From assembly GCF_003546865.1 (NCBI RefSeq), contig NZ_CP023434.1:1302001-1366000 (forward strand): 64,000 bases of DNA, given 5' to 3'. The translations under genes and the position numbers were made by a program. How positions within the stretch are numbered: the stretch's first letter is position 1; every line of letters starts with the position of its first letter. Of the stretch, positions 27,671 through 36,912 are shown piece after piece. The notes beneath the pieces were generated by a model, which was not told where the DNA came from, ran no database searches, and saw only the letters and a list, made by a program, of their open reading frames with translations. The DNA is from Suicoccus acidiformans (GTDB lineage Bacteria > Bacillota > Bacilli > Lactobacillales > Aerococcaceae).

Positions 27671-29662
27671 TTACCGCTTATTAAACACAGCCTTCAACTC
27701 CATAATAATATCCCGCATTTCGGCAGCCGCCTCGAAGTTGAGATCCTTGGCGTATTGGCGCATTTCTAATTCTAAGCGCTCCATCTGCTCTTCTCTTTGC
27801 AGGCGTGAGAGGCTCTTGAATTGAACCAGAATGTTCTCTGATTGCTCGTCTGCCTCGACTTCGTGGGTGATTTTGATAAGGTCACGGACGTCTTTCTTGA
27901 CCGTCTTAGGCACAATACCGTGCTCTTTATTGTAAGCCATTTGAATTTCCCGACGTCGTTCTGTTTCTTCCATCGCCTTCTGCATGGAGTCTGTAATGTG
28001 ATCAGCGTACAGAATAACATAGCCATTCTCGTTACGCGCTGCCCGGCCAATGGTTTGAACTAAGGCTCGTTCACCGCGCAGGAAGCCTTCTTTGTCCGCA
28101 TCCAAGATCGCAACTAAGGATACTTCTGGCACGTCCAGTCCTTCCCGAAGTAAGTTAATACCCACGAGCACATCAAAGACGCCGAGGCGCAGGTCGCGAA
28201 TGATTTCGGTCCGCTCCAAGGTTTTAATATCACTGTGCAAGTATTTAACTTTGATGTCTAACTCTTTTAAGTAGTCGGTCAAGTCTTCCGACATCTTCTT
28301 CGTCAACGTCGTAATAAAGACGCGCTCATCCCGGTCGATACGTTTTTGAATTTCGGAGACGAGGTCGTCAATTTGGCCTTTAATTGGACGCACTTCCACT
28401 TCAGGATCTAAAAGACCGGTTGGACGGATGATTTGTTGGACAAAGGCACCGTCCGTGTGGTCCATTTCATAAGGACCAGGCGTGGCTGAAATGTAAATAA
28501 TCTGGTTGACGTGCTTTTCGAACTCTTCCAGTTTCAATGGCCGGTTGTCTAAAGCACTCGGTAGACGGAAGCCATAATCAATCAACATTTCCTTACGGGC
28601 CTTATCCCCATTGTACATCCCTCGAATTTGGGGCATGGTCATATGCGATTCGTCTACAACGATGAGGAAATCATCGGGGAAGAAGTCCAATAAAGTATAG
28701 GGCTGTTCGCCCGGTGCCCGACCGTCCATATGGCGAGAATAGTTCTCAATTCCGTTGGTATAACCCATTTCCAGCAGCATTTCAATATCATAATTCGTCC
28801 TTTGCTCCAAACGCTGGGCTTCCAGCAGTTTATTCTCGGCATTCAACTCAGCCAAACGCTCTTCCAGTTCAACGCGAATGGATTCAACCGCCCGGACAGT
28901 CTGTTCTTGATTGGCCACGAAGTGTGTGGCTGGGTAAATTGGGAAGTGTTCGACGTCATTCTTGATTTCGCCGGTTAATACATCGACTTCACGAATGCGT
29001 TCGATCTCATCGCCAAACCATTCAACCCGGATGACTTCTGAATCGCGGGAAGCCATGAAAATCTCCACAACATCTCCGCGCACCCGGAAGGTTCCCCGTT
29101 GAAAATCGATGTCATTGCGGACAAATTGCATATCAATGAGGCGGGCAATTATTTCATCCCGGCTCACTTCTTGACCTTGGCGGATTGATAAAACGTGATC
29201 CCGATACATTTCCGGATTTACCAAACCGTAAATACAGGAAACAGACGCCACCACAATAACGTCACGCCGCTCGAGTAAGGCTGAGGAAGCCGAGTGGCGC
29301 AATTTATCAATTTCGTCATTAATACTGGCTTCCTTCTCAATATAGGAGTCGGAAGCTGGCACATAGGCTTCAGGTTGATAGTAATCATAGTAAGATACGA
29401 AATATTCCACCGCATTATCCGGAAAAAATTCCAACAACTCACTATATAATTGCCCGGCTAACGTCTTATTATGGGCCAGGACAAGGGTCGGTTTATTCAC
29501 TTCATTAATTACGTTCGCAATCGTAAAAGTCTTACCAGTACCCGTTGCACCGAGTAGGACTTGTTCTTTTGTATCTTCGTTCAATCCAGCGACCAATTCC
29601 TTAATGGCTTGGGGCTGGTCCCCGCTTGGTTGGTACGGGGCTTTCAAATTAAATTTCTCCAA
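27671..29662 (-). CDS. uvrB: Excinuclease ABC subunit B
   Basis: 663 residues, full length. Walker [11 protein letters not shown], the beta-hairpin region [15 protein letters not shown], helicase motif [13 protein letters not shown], motif V/VI with [29 protein letters not shown] and QTIGRAARN, and a C-terminal UVR motif ([24 protein letters not shown] type). It loads UvrC at DNA lesions handed over by UvrA. Ribosome site AAGGAGGGACACC lies before ATG at 29662. uvrA, often the next gene, is not adjacent. Confidence 0.98.
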   Translation of the reverse strand: MEKFNLKAPYQPSGDQPQAIKELVAGLNEDTKEQVLLGATGTGKTFTIANVINEVNKPTLVLAHNKTLAGQLYSELLEFFPDNAVEYFVSYYDYYQPEAYVPASDSYIEKEASINDEIDKLRHSASSALLERRDVIVVASVSCIYGLVNPEMYRDHVLSIRQGQEVSRDEIIARLIDMQFVRNDIDFQRGTFRVRGDVVEIFMASRDSEVIRVEWFGDEIERIREVDVLTGEIKNDVEHFPIYPATHFVANQEQTVRAVESIRVELEERLAELNAENKLLEAQRLEQRTNYDIEMLLEMGYTNGIENYSRHMDGRAPGEQPYTLLDFFPDDFLIVVDESHMTMPQIRGMYNGDKARKEMLIDYGFRLPSALDNRPLKLEEFEKHVNQIIYISATPGPYEMDHTDGAFVQQIIRPTGLLDPEVEVRPIKGQIDDLVSEIQKRIDRDERVFITTLTKKMSEDLTDYLKELDIKVKYLHSDIKTLERTEIIRDLRLGVFDVLVGINLLREGLDVPEVSLVAILDADKEGFLRGERALVQTIGRAARNENGYVILYADHITDSMQKAMEETERRREIQMAYNKEHGIVPKTVKKDVRDLIKITHEVEADEQSENILVQFKSLSRLQREEQMERLELEMRQYAKDLNFEAAAEMRDIIMELKAVFNKR

Positions 29663-29756
29663 AGGTGTCCCTCCTTAAAGAACATTTGTTCACGACTTAA
29701 GTATACATGATTTATTCGCTTTTGGCACCCTTTTTGCTTAAAAAATTATTTTTCCA

Positions 29757-29786
29757 TTGCATTCATTCCTTGGCTTATTGTATAAT
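29757..29786 (+). promoter_or_regulatory. Promoter of rpsT
   Basis: TTGCAT at 29757-29762, 18-base spacer, TATAAT at 29781-29786, about 50 bases before the rpsT start. Confidence 0.7.
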
Positions 29787-29838
29787 AGCTCTTGTTGACT
29801 CACAGGAGTGACAAAGTATAACGAAAGAGGTGACAGAG

Positions 29839-30093
29839 ATGGCAAACTCTAGACAAGCAACAAAACGCGCACGCCAAAACTTGACTAAAGCTGAAAACAA
29901 CAATGTTCAAGTAACGAAAATGCGTACTGCGATTAAAAAAGTTCACGTAGCTGTTGAAACAGGTGAAGGTGACAAAGACGCCCTTTTCCGTGAAGCGATG
30001 AAACAAATTGACCGCTCAGCAACGAAAGGTCTTATTCACAACAACAAAGCAAACCGTGACAAAGCTAAATTGGCTAAATTAGTTCAAGCTTAA
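29839..30093 (+). CDS. rpsT: 30S ribosomal protein S20
   Basis: 84 residues starting MANSRQATKRARQ, the usual S20 N-terminus; the rest is a lysine-rich helical bundle ending KGLIHNNKANRDKAKLAKLVQA. A GTG three codons upstream lies in the ribosome site (GAGGTG), so the ATG at 29839 is chosen. It is monocistronic. Confidence 0.97.
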   Translation: MANSRQATKRARQNLTKAENNNVQVTKMRTAIKKVHVAVETGEGDKDALFREAMKQIDRSATKGLIHNNKANRDKAKLAKLVQA

Positions 30094-30100
30094 GACGGTT

Positions 30101-30135
30101 AACCCCCGAGTCTCATAGAGGCTTGGGGGTTTTTT
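30101..30135 (+). terminator. Rho-independent terminator of rpsT
   Basis: Stem AACCCCCGAG / CTTGGGGGTT followed by TTTT, 8 bases after the stop codon. Confidence 0.92.
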
Positions 30136-30170
30136 GTATGCTTCAGACTTATGATAAATGACCGCCCGCC

Positions 30171-31187
30171 TTACTTCATCTCCATCAACCGCGTTAATAA
30201 TAAGTAGAAATGACTTTCCTGATCTCCGACTCCTGTCTTCATCCCATAATCTGCTTCCACGAGTTGATTGTAGAAGTCCACTAATTCTTCAAAAGGCATT
30301 TGGCGAACCGACTGCATGGCGAGTTTCACCCGGTAGGGATGCACGCCTAAATGGCTAGCAATTTGCCCTTCCATCATACCTTCTTGGGCAAGGAGTTTTG
30401 TTTGAATCATAATTCGAAATTGCGAGACTATGAGCGCATGGAGAGCGATCGGCTCATGCTTCATCAGGCGTAAGTCTTGGTAAATTTGAATCGCCCGGTC
30501 AATTTGCTTGGTAACCACAGCATTAGATAGCTCAAAGACATCCGACTCCAAAGTGCGCGGTACCAAGTCTTCCACCACATCCAAGGTTATGCGTCGACCT
30601 AAGCTGTGATAACTTTCCAATTTCTCCAACTCGTGCATGGCCTGACTCAACTGGCCATCCACTCGGCGCAAAAGCTCACCGACCGCTTCCCTGGTCATAT
30701 CTAGATTACTATTAGCGATATAGGTTTGCACATAGCGCTGGACCTGGCCCTCATCCATTGGCGTAATATCGACAAAGGTGGAATGTTTCTGCAGGAGCTT
30801 GCTGCCTTTACGGCGCTTATCAAGCTGATCACCAGGAATCACAAAAACTAAGACCGAAGCCTTATTCGGATTCTTCAAGTATTCTTCGAGAGCCTTCTCT
30901 TCGTGCTTCTCCAACTTGCTACCCTGACTGGTTGCGAAATTAGCATTCCACGCCAGAATCAACCGCTGATCAGCGAAGAATGAGAACATATTCGCCTCAT
31001 CGATGGCATCCATCAAAGCTTGTTCATTCAAATCTAAGGTAAGGCGATCCGATTCGCCGTCACTTTCAGTTGCTTGTCTCAAAGCTTCCAAAAGTTGATC
31101 ACGTAAATATTGTTCGCTCCCGAATATTGTATAGACGGGAGCCGTTTGGCCTGCCCGAATCGCTTGAATTGCTGGTTGAAAATCCAT
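30171..31187 (-). CDS. holA: DNA polymerase III subunit delta
   Basis: About 338 residues. PVYTIFGSEQYLRDQLLEAL starts the N-terminal AAA-like domain, and VFVIPGDQLDKRRKGSKLLQK and YVQTYIANSNLDMTREAVGELLRRVDGQLSQAMHELEKLESY are typical of Gram-positive delta. The C-terminal collar part ends FYLLLTRLMEMK. It is part of the clamp loader. The ATG at 31187 with a GGGGCG element is preferred to one 8 codons upstream. comEC, often upstream, is absent here. Confidence 0.93.
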   Translation of the reverse strand: MDFQPAIQAIRAGQTAPVYTIFGSEQYLRDQLLEALRQATESDGESDRLTLDLNEQALMDAIDEANMFSFFADQRLILAWNANFATSQGSKLEKHEEKALEEYLKNPNKASVLVFVIPGDQLDKRRKGSKLLQKHSTFVDITPMDEGQVQRYVQTYIANSNLDMTREAVGELLRRVDGQLSQAMHELEKLESYHSLGRRITLDVVEDLVPRTLESDVFELSNAVVTKQIDRAIQIYQDLRLMKHEPIALHALIVSQFRIMIQTKLLAQEGMMEGQIASHLGVHPYRVKLAMQSVRQMPFEELVDFYNQLVEADYGMKTGVGDQESHFYLLLTRLMEMK

Positions 31188-31305
31188 GTGTCGCGCCCCT
31201 TTCTTCCCCATATTATATGACAGTTCAAGTTAAAAACCAATCTTTTGACGAAAAGGCTTTACATTGTTATACTGCTATTATTATTTATAAGAGAGGAGCA
31301 TGCCG

Positions 31306-32025
31306 ATGCAACCATTAATTGGTATTACGGGAAATACGACGCTTTTAAGCCGGCCAGGAGATGTGAGCGCCTTTGAAATCAATTATTCACCGCGCAGCAT
31401 TAGCACCGCGGTTCAGCACGCAGGAGGAACGCCGCTGATCATTCCCATGACCCAACCGGAGGATGCAGCCCAATATATATCCGCTGTCGACGGCCTAGTC
31501 TTAGCCGGTGGCCAGGATATTTCACCCTTATTCTACGGTGAAGAACCGCAAAAAGTTATTGGTGCCGTTTCCCCCGAAAGAGATCGTATTGAACTCGCCT
31601 TAATTAAAGAAGCTATCCAACAAAAGAAAGCTATTCTGGGTATTTGTCGGGGCATGCAACTCGTGAACGTGGCCCTTGGTGGGACCCTGTATCAAGACAT
31701 TAAACACGATTCACGCTTCACCGTCCAACACGACCAGAAATCGCAACCCCATTTTGCGACCCATACGGTCTTTGTCAGTGAAGACTCCTATCTGGGCCGT
31801 TTGATTCCCGATAAGAGTCTGGTGAACTCTTTCCATCACCAAGCCATCCGCGATTTGGCTGAACCCTTGCACGCAACCGCTCGCAGTAAGGACGAAGTGA
31901 TTGAAGCTGTTGAAGCCATGGACGACAACTACAGTATTGTCGGCGTCCAGTGGCACCCCGAATTAACCTTTGAAACTGACCACCCAAGCCTTGCCCTATT
32001 CCAAGATTTGGTGGAACGAACCTAA
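31306..32025 (+). CDS. Gamma-glutamyl-gamma-aminobutyrate hydrolase family (class I amidotransferase, C26)
   Basis: 239 residues. PLIGITGNT at the start, the oxyanion region GLVLAGGQDISPLFYGEEP, nucleophile Cys in ILGICRGMQLVN, and the His-Glu pair in VGVQWHPEL make a complete C26 triad. PuuD-like enzymes hydrolyse gamma-glutamyl amides. AGGAG lies 1 base from an ATG at 31300 but 7 from the ATG at 31306, so the latter is chosen. It is divergent from holA and monocistronic with a terminator. Confidence 0.9.
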   Translation: MQPLIGITGNTTLLSRPGDVSAFEINYSPRSISTAVQHAGGTPLIIPMTQPEDAAQYISAVDGLVLAGGQDISPLFYGEEPQKVIGAVSPERDRIELALIKEAIQQKKAILGICRGMQLVNVALGGTLYQDIKHDSRFTVQHDQKSQPHFATHTVFVSEDSYLGRLIPDKSLVNSFHHQAIRDLAEPLHATARSKDEVIEAVEAMDDNYSIVGVQWHPELTFETDHPSLALFQDLVERT

Positions 32026-32030
32026 TAAAT

Positions 32031-32070
32031 AAAAGACTGAAAACTTGTGGGTTTTCAGTCTTTTTATTTT
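32031..32070 (+). terminator. Rho-independent terminator
   Basis: Stem AAAAGACTGAAAAC / GTTTTCAGTCTTTT with loop TTGTGG and following T run. Confidence 0.92.
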
Positions 32071-32103
32071 CTGTATTCTAAGCGCGCGACGGTTTTACAT
32101 ACA

Positions 32104-32397
32104 TTAATTGGCCTTCAAACGAATTACCCAATTATCCGCCCGGTCCGTTGAGTTCAACAACTCGGGCTGATTCATCGCTGCTTCATTCACTGCGATGACT
32201 TGTCCGGCAACTGGGGTCGGCACTTCAATGGCAGCCTTGGACGCTTCCAAGTTCAAGATCGTATCATCCACGTCAACGGTCGCTGCCTTGGTCAAGCTGA
32301 CATAGGCAATATCCCCTGCTTCCTCTTGGAGCGCTTCCGACATGCCCAAAGTAATAACGCCGTTTGCTTCTTCAAGCCATAATTGCTGTGTATCCAT
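32104..32397 (-). CDS. gcvH: GcvH-like lipoyl carrier protein
   Basis: 97 residues, shorter than classic GcvH (about 125). LWLEEANGVITLGMSEALQEEAGDIAYVSL and the lipoylation site LEASKAAIEVPTPVAGQV with its Lys are conserved. GcvH carries aminomethyl groups in the glycine cleavage system and in some Firmicutes serves lipoyl relay. No gcvT or gcvP genes are in the window, so a lipoate-relay role is possible. It lies 14 bases after the RodA-like gene and is probably cotranscribed. Confidence 0.85.
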   Translation of the reverse strand: MDTQQLWLEEANGVITLGMSEALQEEAGDIAYVSLTKAATVDVDDTILNLEASKAAIEVPTPVAGQVIAVNEAAMNQPELLNSTDRADNWVIRLKAN

Positions 32398-32411
32398 TCA
32401 CTTACCTCTTT

Positions 32412-33608
32412 CTAGTATAAGAAATCTTCGGCATCCGCATAGCGGTAACTACGGTAATGGTAGCGCATCGAAAGAATAAGACCAATTCCAATCATATTAC
32501 TTAGAAGCGCAGAACCCCCTTGCGAAATAAACGGCAGCGGCACCCCAGTAATCGGTGTCAGCCCAATCGTCATCCCCACATTCTCAAAGATATGGAACAT
32601 GACCATTGAAATAACGCCTACCGCAATATAGGTATAGAACTCATTCTTCGTCTCGAAGCACGTTTGCACCATTTGATAAATCAAAACAAAATATATAAAT
32701 AATAGAAGCGCTGCCGCAATGAAACCACCATTTTCGGCAATCGTCGTAAAGATAAAGTCAGATTCACGTACCGGCACGGTTACCTCGGAGACCCCAAAGC
32801 CCTTACCTGATAATTGGCCAGAACCAATAGCTTTAATACTTTGAGCCAATTGGTAACCACTACCTTGTGCATTGGCAAAAGGATTCAACCAGTCAAGAAT
32901 CCGGTCCACTTGGTACTGAGCTAGAATGCCTGAATTAACCACTAATTCAGCATTGAAGGAAATCAAATAGATAAATAATCCCGCAAAAAGGACAACTCCG
33001 ATAATCATCGGTGCTAAGATTTTCCATGAGATACCAGAAATCACAACAACACCAGCAGTAATCGAGAGGATTACTAAGTTGGTCCCTAAGTCATTTTGTA
33101 ATTGGATGAGAATGACTGGCGGTAAGGCTGCTAGTGCAATCTTCCCAAGAAGAATCCAATCGGATTTAATGGTACGATTCTGGTTTTGGTTATTATGGGT
33201 AGTAACTAATTTGGATAAGAATATAATATAGGCTGGTTTAAAGAATTCTGATGGCTGCATGGAGAATGGTCCAATCGTAAACCAACTGCGGGCCCCGGTT
33301 GAAGTGGCCAGGGATCGGTCATAAAAGATGAGAACAAGAACCAGGAGCAAGAGCCCGCCTCCATAGAGATAATCGGCCATCTTCCAATATTGTTCGGAAT
33401 TGAATTGCATGACCACGATAACAGCAATGGCTCCAATCCCATACCATAAAGCGTGAAACAGGGTTGGTCTGAGGTCATTGCCTTCAACTAATACTGTTGT
33501 AGCATAGACACTTAAGATACCAATAATCGCCAAGAGAAAGACAGTAAGGATTAAGCCGTAATCGATGCGATTTTCGTGGCTTGCCTTGCGGCGCCGAGAC
33601 ATATTCAT
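32412..33608 (-). CDS. rodA: FtsW/RodA/SpoVE (SEDS) peptidoglycan polymerase, RodA-like
   Basis: 398 residues with about ten membrane segments. The SEDS signature near the C-terminus is present (GLTPITGVPLPFISQGGSALLSNMIGIGL), as are the SWFTIGPFSMQPSEFFKPAYIIFLSKL segment and the GSGQLSGKGFGVSEVTVPVRESDFIFTTIAENGG extracellular region. RodA-type enzymes polymerise glycan strands for cell elongation. RodA rather than FtsW is inferred from the PVRESDFIF region and the context (no division genes). It lies between a YihY gene (6 bases) and gcvH. Confidence 0.9.
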   Translation of the reverse strand: MNMSRRRKASHENRIDYGLILTVFLLAIIGILSVYATTVLVEGNDLRPTLFHALWYGIGAIAVIVVMQFNSEQYWKMADYLYGGGLLLLVLVLIFYDRSLATSTGARSWFTIGPFSMQPSEFFKPAYIIFLSKLVTTHNNQNQNRTIKSDWILLGKIALAALPPVILIQLQNDLGTNLVILSITAGVVVISGISWKILAPMIIGVVLFAGLFIYLISFNAELVVNSGILAQYQVDRILDWLNPFANAQGSGYQLAQSIKAIGSGQLSGKGFGVSEVTVPVRESDFIFTTIAENGGFIAAALLLFIYFVLIYQMVQTCFETKNEFYTYIAVGVISMVMFHIFENVGMTIGLTPITGVPLPFISQGGSALLSNMIGIGLILSMRYHYRSYRYADAEDFLY

Positions 33609-33614
33609 ATTGTT

Positions 33615-34565
33615 TTACACTTCCTTTTTGATTTGATCTCTGAGGGCATAGTCCCCTTGATAGGACTGGTCGTAATCTTTACTCATCGCTTGATAAGTGC
33701 TGTAACTGCGACTTTCTTCAACCAGCTGCCAATAAGGTTTCTCATAGTAATCATGCACGAGCACATTTAAGTAAGCCCCTAAACTTAGGACAATCATATT
33801 GAAATACAGCCAAATAATCAAGATAATGAAAACCCCGATAGTATTATTACTAATGCTATCTCCGGCAATGGCGGTATAGACAGTAAATAATTGGGATACC
33901 ACAATGAAGCCAATTAAGGCAAAAATGGTGCCAGGTAAAGCATATTTAATATGCCACTGAACATTCGGGATAAAATGATAGATTAGCAGTAATACCCCGA
34001 AAATCGCTAAGCCCCAAATGAGCCATTTTTGCTGGAAGATTAGGCCAAATAAATTAGTCGTAACTGGCATATCGAGAATGCTATCAATGAAATTCAGGAC
34101 AATCTCACCAAAGACGTTAACGAAGGTTCCCGCCACAAAGGCAAAGACAATCGCTAGGGTAAAGACATAAGCGAATAATCGAGCTAAAATAAAGTTCGGC
34201 CGCGGAGGCGCCTTGTAAATTAAATTAAACACCCGCTGTATAGTATTAAAGACATTCGAAGCCGGCCACAGGGAAATAATCAAACTCAGGGAGAAAATCC
34301 CTGTACTCGTACTAGTTAAATAGCCTTCCAGAATAGGAATCAGGGTCACTTCCACCTCATCAGGCAAGGCTGCTTCCATCACACTGATAATCGCCTGCTG
34401 ATCAATAGGCAGGACAGAAATCACATTGGCCAAGGCCAGCATAATAGGCACGATAGCCCAAATAATATAGAAGGATAACTCTGCTGCATAACTACCAAAA
34501 CGCAGCTGTTCACTGTTTATTTGAAACGTCTTGACAACTCGTTTCATTCGAGAACCTTGCATCAT
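33615..34565 (-). CDS. YihY/virulence factor BrkB family membrane protein
   Basis: 316 residues with six predicted helices. AAELSFYIIWAIVPIMLALANV near the start, LWPASNVFNTIQRVFNLIYKAPPRPNF and LWLYFNMIVLSLGAYLNVLVHD near the end are typical. The usual tRNase BN label of this family is an old error; the role in the membrane is unknown. Two ATGs are in tandem (34565, 34562) after AAAGGAAGG. It is first in a probable operon with the RodA-like and GcvH-like genes. Confidence 0.88.
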   Translation of the reverse strand: MMQGSRMKRVVKTFQINSEQLRFGSYAAELSFYIIWAIVPIMLALANVISVLPIDQQAIISVMEAALPDEVEVTLIPILEGYLTSTSTGIFSLSLIISLWPASNVFNTIQRVFNLIYKAPPRPNFILARLFAYVFTLAIVFAFVAGTFVNVFGEIVLNFIDSILDMPVTTNLFGLIFQQKWLIWGLAIFGVLLLIYHFIPNVQWHIKYALPGTIFALIGFIVVSQLFTVYTAIAGDSISNNTIGVFIILIIWLYFNMIVLSLGAYLNVLVHDYYEKPYWQLVEESRSYSTYQAMSKDYDQSYQGDYALRDQIKKEV

Positions 34566-35021
34566 GACACCCTTCCTTTCTAGTTAAATCATTACTATAG
34601 GTTACCATATTCCCGGCGGAAATGCATTGAAAAACCTGATAAAAATTGCGGTTTATTGGATTATAGTGGTAAATTCATCAGCAATCGGATGCTTATTAAG
34701 ATTCCTGCGTGAGTTCAGAGTTAGTAACTATTCAAAGTGTGTCGCTGATGTGTGCCACGGGCTGAGCAAGATTCTTAGCATGGAGAATATTGGCGTATCA
34801 GATGGTTTTGCCACGGCTTTATGCCGTGGTTCCCTTATGCTATGCTGAAAGGTAGCCTAAAACAGGATTGACTTTAAGCGATTTGATCCGTTATCTGGTA
34901 GTTAGGCAGAAGTTGGTGAGGTGACGCTGGTGGTGGTTGGCGGTTACTGGGTTGGCTGCAGAAAAATGCTGGCTAAAACAAGTATGTTGAGAGCAACTTT
35001 CTGCTGCGTGCTTGAACTTGG

Positions 35022-35100
35022 TCTTTTTAAGACTAGTTTGCGATTCTTTTCTTAGCAAGTACGGTTGCTAAGACTAGTTTGCGATTCTTCTATTAATAAT
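35022..35100. repeat. Dispersed ACTAGT repeat, two units
   Basis: Two tandem units of TTGCTAAGACTAGTTTGCGA followed by TTCTTTTATTAGCAA (first unit slightly degenerate). Each unit ends in inverted arms TTGCTAA / TTAGCAA. Confidence 0.7.
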
Positions 35101-35190
35101 CATAGCCTATTCTTGGAGCAAAACTAAGTATGTATAATCGGCGTGGTTAGTCTCACAAAAACATGATCAACTGCAGTTTTACGTCTTTCT

Positions 35191-35219
35191 TTTACAATAA
35201 AGGCAAACAAAGGTATAAT
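35191..35219 (+). promoter_or_regulatory. Promoter of the phosphatase gene
   Basis: TTTACA (35191-35196), 17-base spacer, TATAAT (35214-35219), 27 bases before the start codon. Confidence 0.65.
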
Positions 35220-35245
35220 GAAGGCAAACAATAAGGAGGTATACT

Positions 35246-35917
35246 ATGTCAAAAGGTGTAACGTTCTATTTTGTTCGTCATGGGGAAACGTATTTCAACC
35301 AGTATTTCCGCATGCAAGGTTGGTCAAATGCGCCCCTAACTGAGAAAGGGATTCGCGATGTGCACCGCAGTGGTCGCGGTTTAGCTGAGGTTGAGTTTGA
35401 TGCGGTGTATACGAGTGATTTGCAGCGGACTGTTGATACGGCGGAGATTTTGCTTGAGGAGAATCACCACGCTTTTGGTCTACACATTGAGAAGATGTAT
35501 GAATTCCGCGAGGTGTTCTTTGGGACGCTTGAAGGTCTGCCATCGAAGGATGTTTGGCCAAATGTTATGGATTCAGTCAAAATTATGTACGACCTGCCAG
35601 CTGGTACAGATGCGGAAGTAGCCCAGACGATGAACGCAATTAAAAAAGCCGATCCGGAAGGTGACGCTGAGAACTATTTGGAGTTCTGGACGCGAGTTGA
35701 ACCGGGTATTCTGAAATTATTAGAACGTCATAAGGCCACGGACGAGAATATTCTTGTTGTGTCACATGGAATGACGATTCGCTATATCTTGGATGGCTTG
35801 TTGCCGGACTTTGAGGAAAGCGAGCCTTTGCAGAATGCATCAGTGACGCGCATTTCTTACCGTGATGGGCAATTTGAATTGCTCGATTATAACAAAACCG
35901 ATCACTTTACTGACTAA
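35246..35917 (+). CDS. Histidine phosphatase family protein
   Basis: 223 residues. FYFVRHGETYFN carries the phospho-accepting His in the RHGE motif; YTSDLQRTVDTAEILL, the FREVFFGTLEG segment with catalytic Glu, and VVSHGMTIRYI with the second His are all present. This is the phosphoglycerate-mutase-like phosphatase branch (small substrates or cofactor-dependent mutase); the substrate cannot be named. Ribosome site AAGGAGG precedes ATG at 35246. Confidence 0.9.
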   Translation: MSKGVTFYFVRHGETYFNQYFRMQGWSNAPLTEKGIRDVHRSGRGLAEVEFDAVYTSDLQRTVDTAEILLEENHHAFGLHIEKMYEFREVFFGTLEGLPSKDVWPNVMDSVKIMYDLPAGTDAEVAQTMNAIKKADPEGDAENYLEFWTRVEPGILKLLERHKATDENILVVSHGMTIRYILDGLLPDFEESEPLQNASVTRISYRDGQFELLDYNKTDHFTD

Positions 35918-35962
35918 TCGACATAGTTGCCAGTACAAGATTTTCTTAGTCAGTCTTCAAAA

Positions 35963-36008
35963 ACGCATCAACTCAGCTCATTTATGCTGGCTTGGTGCGT
36001 TAATTTTT
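35963..36008 (+). terminator. Rho-independent terminator
   Basis: Arms ACGCATCAA / TTGGTGCGT around a 20-base loop that itself has short pairing, followed by TTTTTT, about 45 bases after the phosphatase stop. Confidence 0.75.
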
Positions 36009-36043
36009 TGCTGGGGCGTTTAAGGATGATTGATGCTTGAACT

Positions 36044-36072
36044 TTGACGGTTGGTGGATTCTGTGTTATACT
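36044..36072 (+). promoter_or_regulatory. Promoter of ssrA
   Basis: TTGACG (36044-36049), 17-base spacer, TATACT (36067-36072), 17 bases before the mature 5' end of the tmRNA. Confidence 0.8.
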
Positions 36073-36089
36073 AAAATAGTATCTTTATT

Positions 36090-36451
36090 GGGGATGTTCC
36101 GGTTTCGACAGGGGCCATTCGAGCTCTCGATGCGACAGGAAGGCAGCGACTACCTAAAAACGCTACAGTTAAATATAACTGCAAACGAAAAAACAAACAA
36201 TTTTGCTTTAGCAGCTTAAAAACCTGCAGGCAAAGATCGGCCTAGGATCGCCCATGTTCTAGTTCCCGGTCTCAAACTTAGTGGGATACGCCTTAGCATT
36301 CCGTCTGCATGCTAAGGAAGAGACGATCAGACTCGCGAAAGCTGATGCCCGTTGATTGGCTAGGCTGGAGCTAATCCAAATGAATCAACTATTGTCGTAG
36401 ATTCGGGAGTGGCGAGGCTTCTGGACAGGGGTTCGATTCCCCTCATCTCCA
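36090..36451 (+). ncRNA. ssrA: Transfer-messenger RNA
   Basis: The 5' end GGGGATGTTCCGGTTTCGAC and the 3' half GGGTTCGATTCCCCTCATCTCC A form the tRNA-Ala-like acceptor and T arms (GGGGATG pairs with CATCTCC). The tag reading frame starts at GCA 36181 and encodes ANEKTNNFALAA before TAA (36217-36219). CCA appears to be added after transcription. The RNA rescues stalled ribosomes with SmpB. Length is about 362 nt, normal for the group. Confidence 0.97.
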
Positions 36452-36456
36452 TTCAT

Positions 36457-36496
36457 AACCCCTCTGCTTGAGCTGATGCTTAAGTAGAGGGGTTTA
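36457..36496 (+). terminator. Rho-independent terminator of ssrA
   Basis: Arms AACCCCTCTGCTT / AAGTAGAGGGGTTT followed by ATT, immediately after the tmRNA 3' end. Confidence 0.85.
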
Positions 36497-36581
36497 TTGT
36501 TGGTTCATTTTAATTAAAAACTTGGTCTCATGATTAAAACATGAACCTTTTTTCTTTTACCGAATAAACATCTGAAACTTT

Positions 36582-36811
36582 CTACGCTTGATAGCGGGCT
36601 TGTCTGCGTTCCTGGCGAAGTGTCTTACCATTAATAGTGACTTGCTCTTTTTGCTCAAGGGTGCCTACTAAATTATCAAGATTGCGTCTTAGGTCTGGCC
36701 GAGTTAATCTGGCGATGTCCTGGCCGTCTCTTGTGATGATTATATCGCTAGTACGGGCAAGACCAAGGCCTTATCAACATCTGCTTGAAATACTTCGATA
36801 GAAATTCGCAT
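36582..36811 (-). pseudogene. Phd/YefM-type antitoxin, frameshifted
   Basis: After GGAGGG, ATG at 36811 reads MRISIEVFQADVDKALVL and then loses frame. One base over, the sequence continues ARTSDIIITRDGQDIARLTRPDLRRNLDNLVG and ends RRQARYQA before TAG. The DIIITRDG-x-x-IARL motif is typical of prevent-host-death antitoxins. One frameshift near 36760 kills it, and no toxin gene is next to it. Confidence 0.65.
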
Positions 36812-36912
36812 CATCATCCCTCCTATATATAGTGTACTGCAAATATTATCGCTCTGACTTGTATTTTACAGGCCAAAAAAATCCCTGCCACTTCGGCAGA
36901 GATGTCCTCACA

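Larger units (their letters stand above)
34566..35245. other. Repeat-bearing intergenic gap
   Basis: About 680 bases with no gene. A GC-rich hairpin GCCACGG / CCGTGGT lies at 34810-34830 and two ACTAGT-type repeats at 35022-35100. The promoter of the phosphatase gene is at the right end. Confidence 0.6.

Noticed and set aside
32104-32397. Truncated gcvH pseudogene
   Set aside because: Although short at 97 residues, the lipoyl Lys motif and both ends are intact with normal spacing, matching short GcvH-like proteins of Firmicutes.
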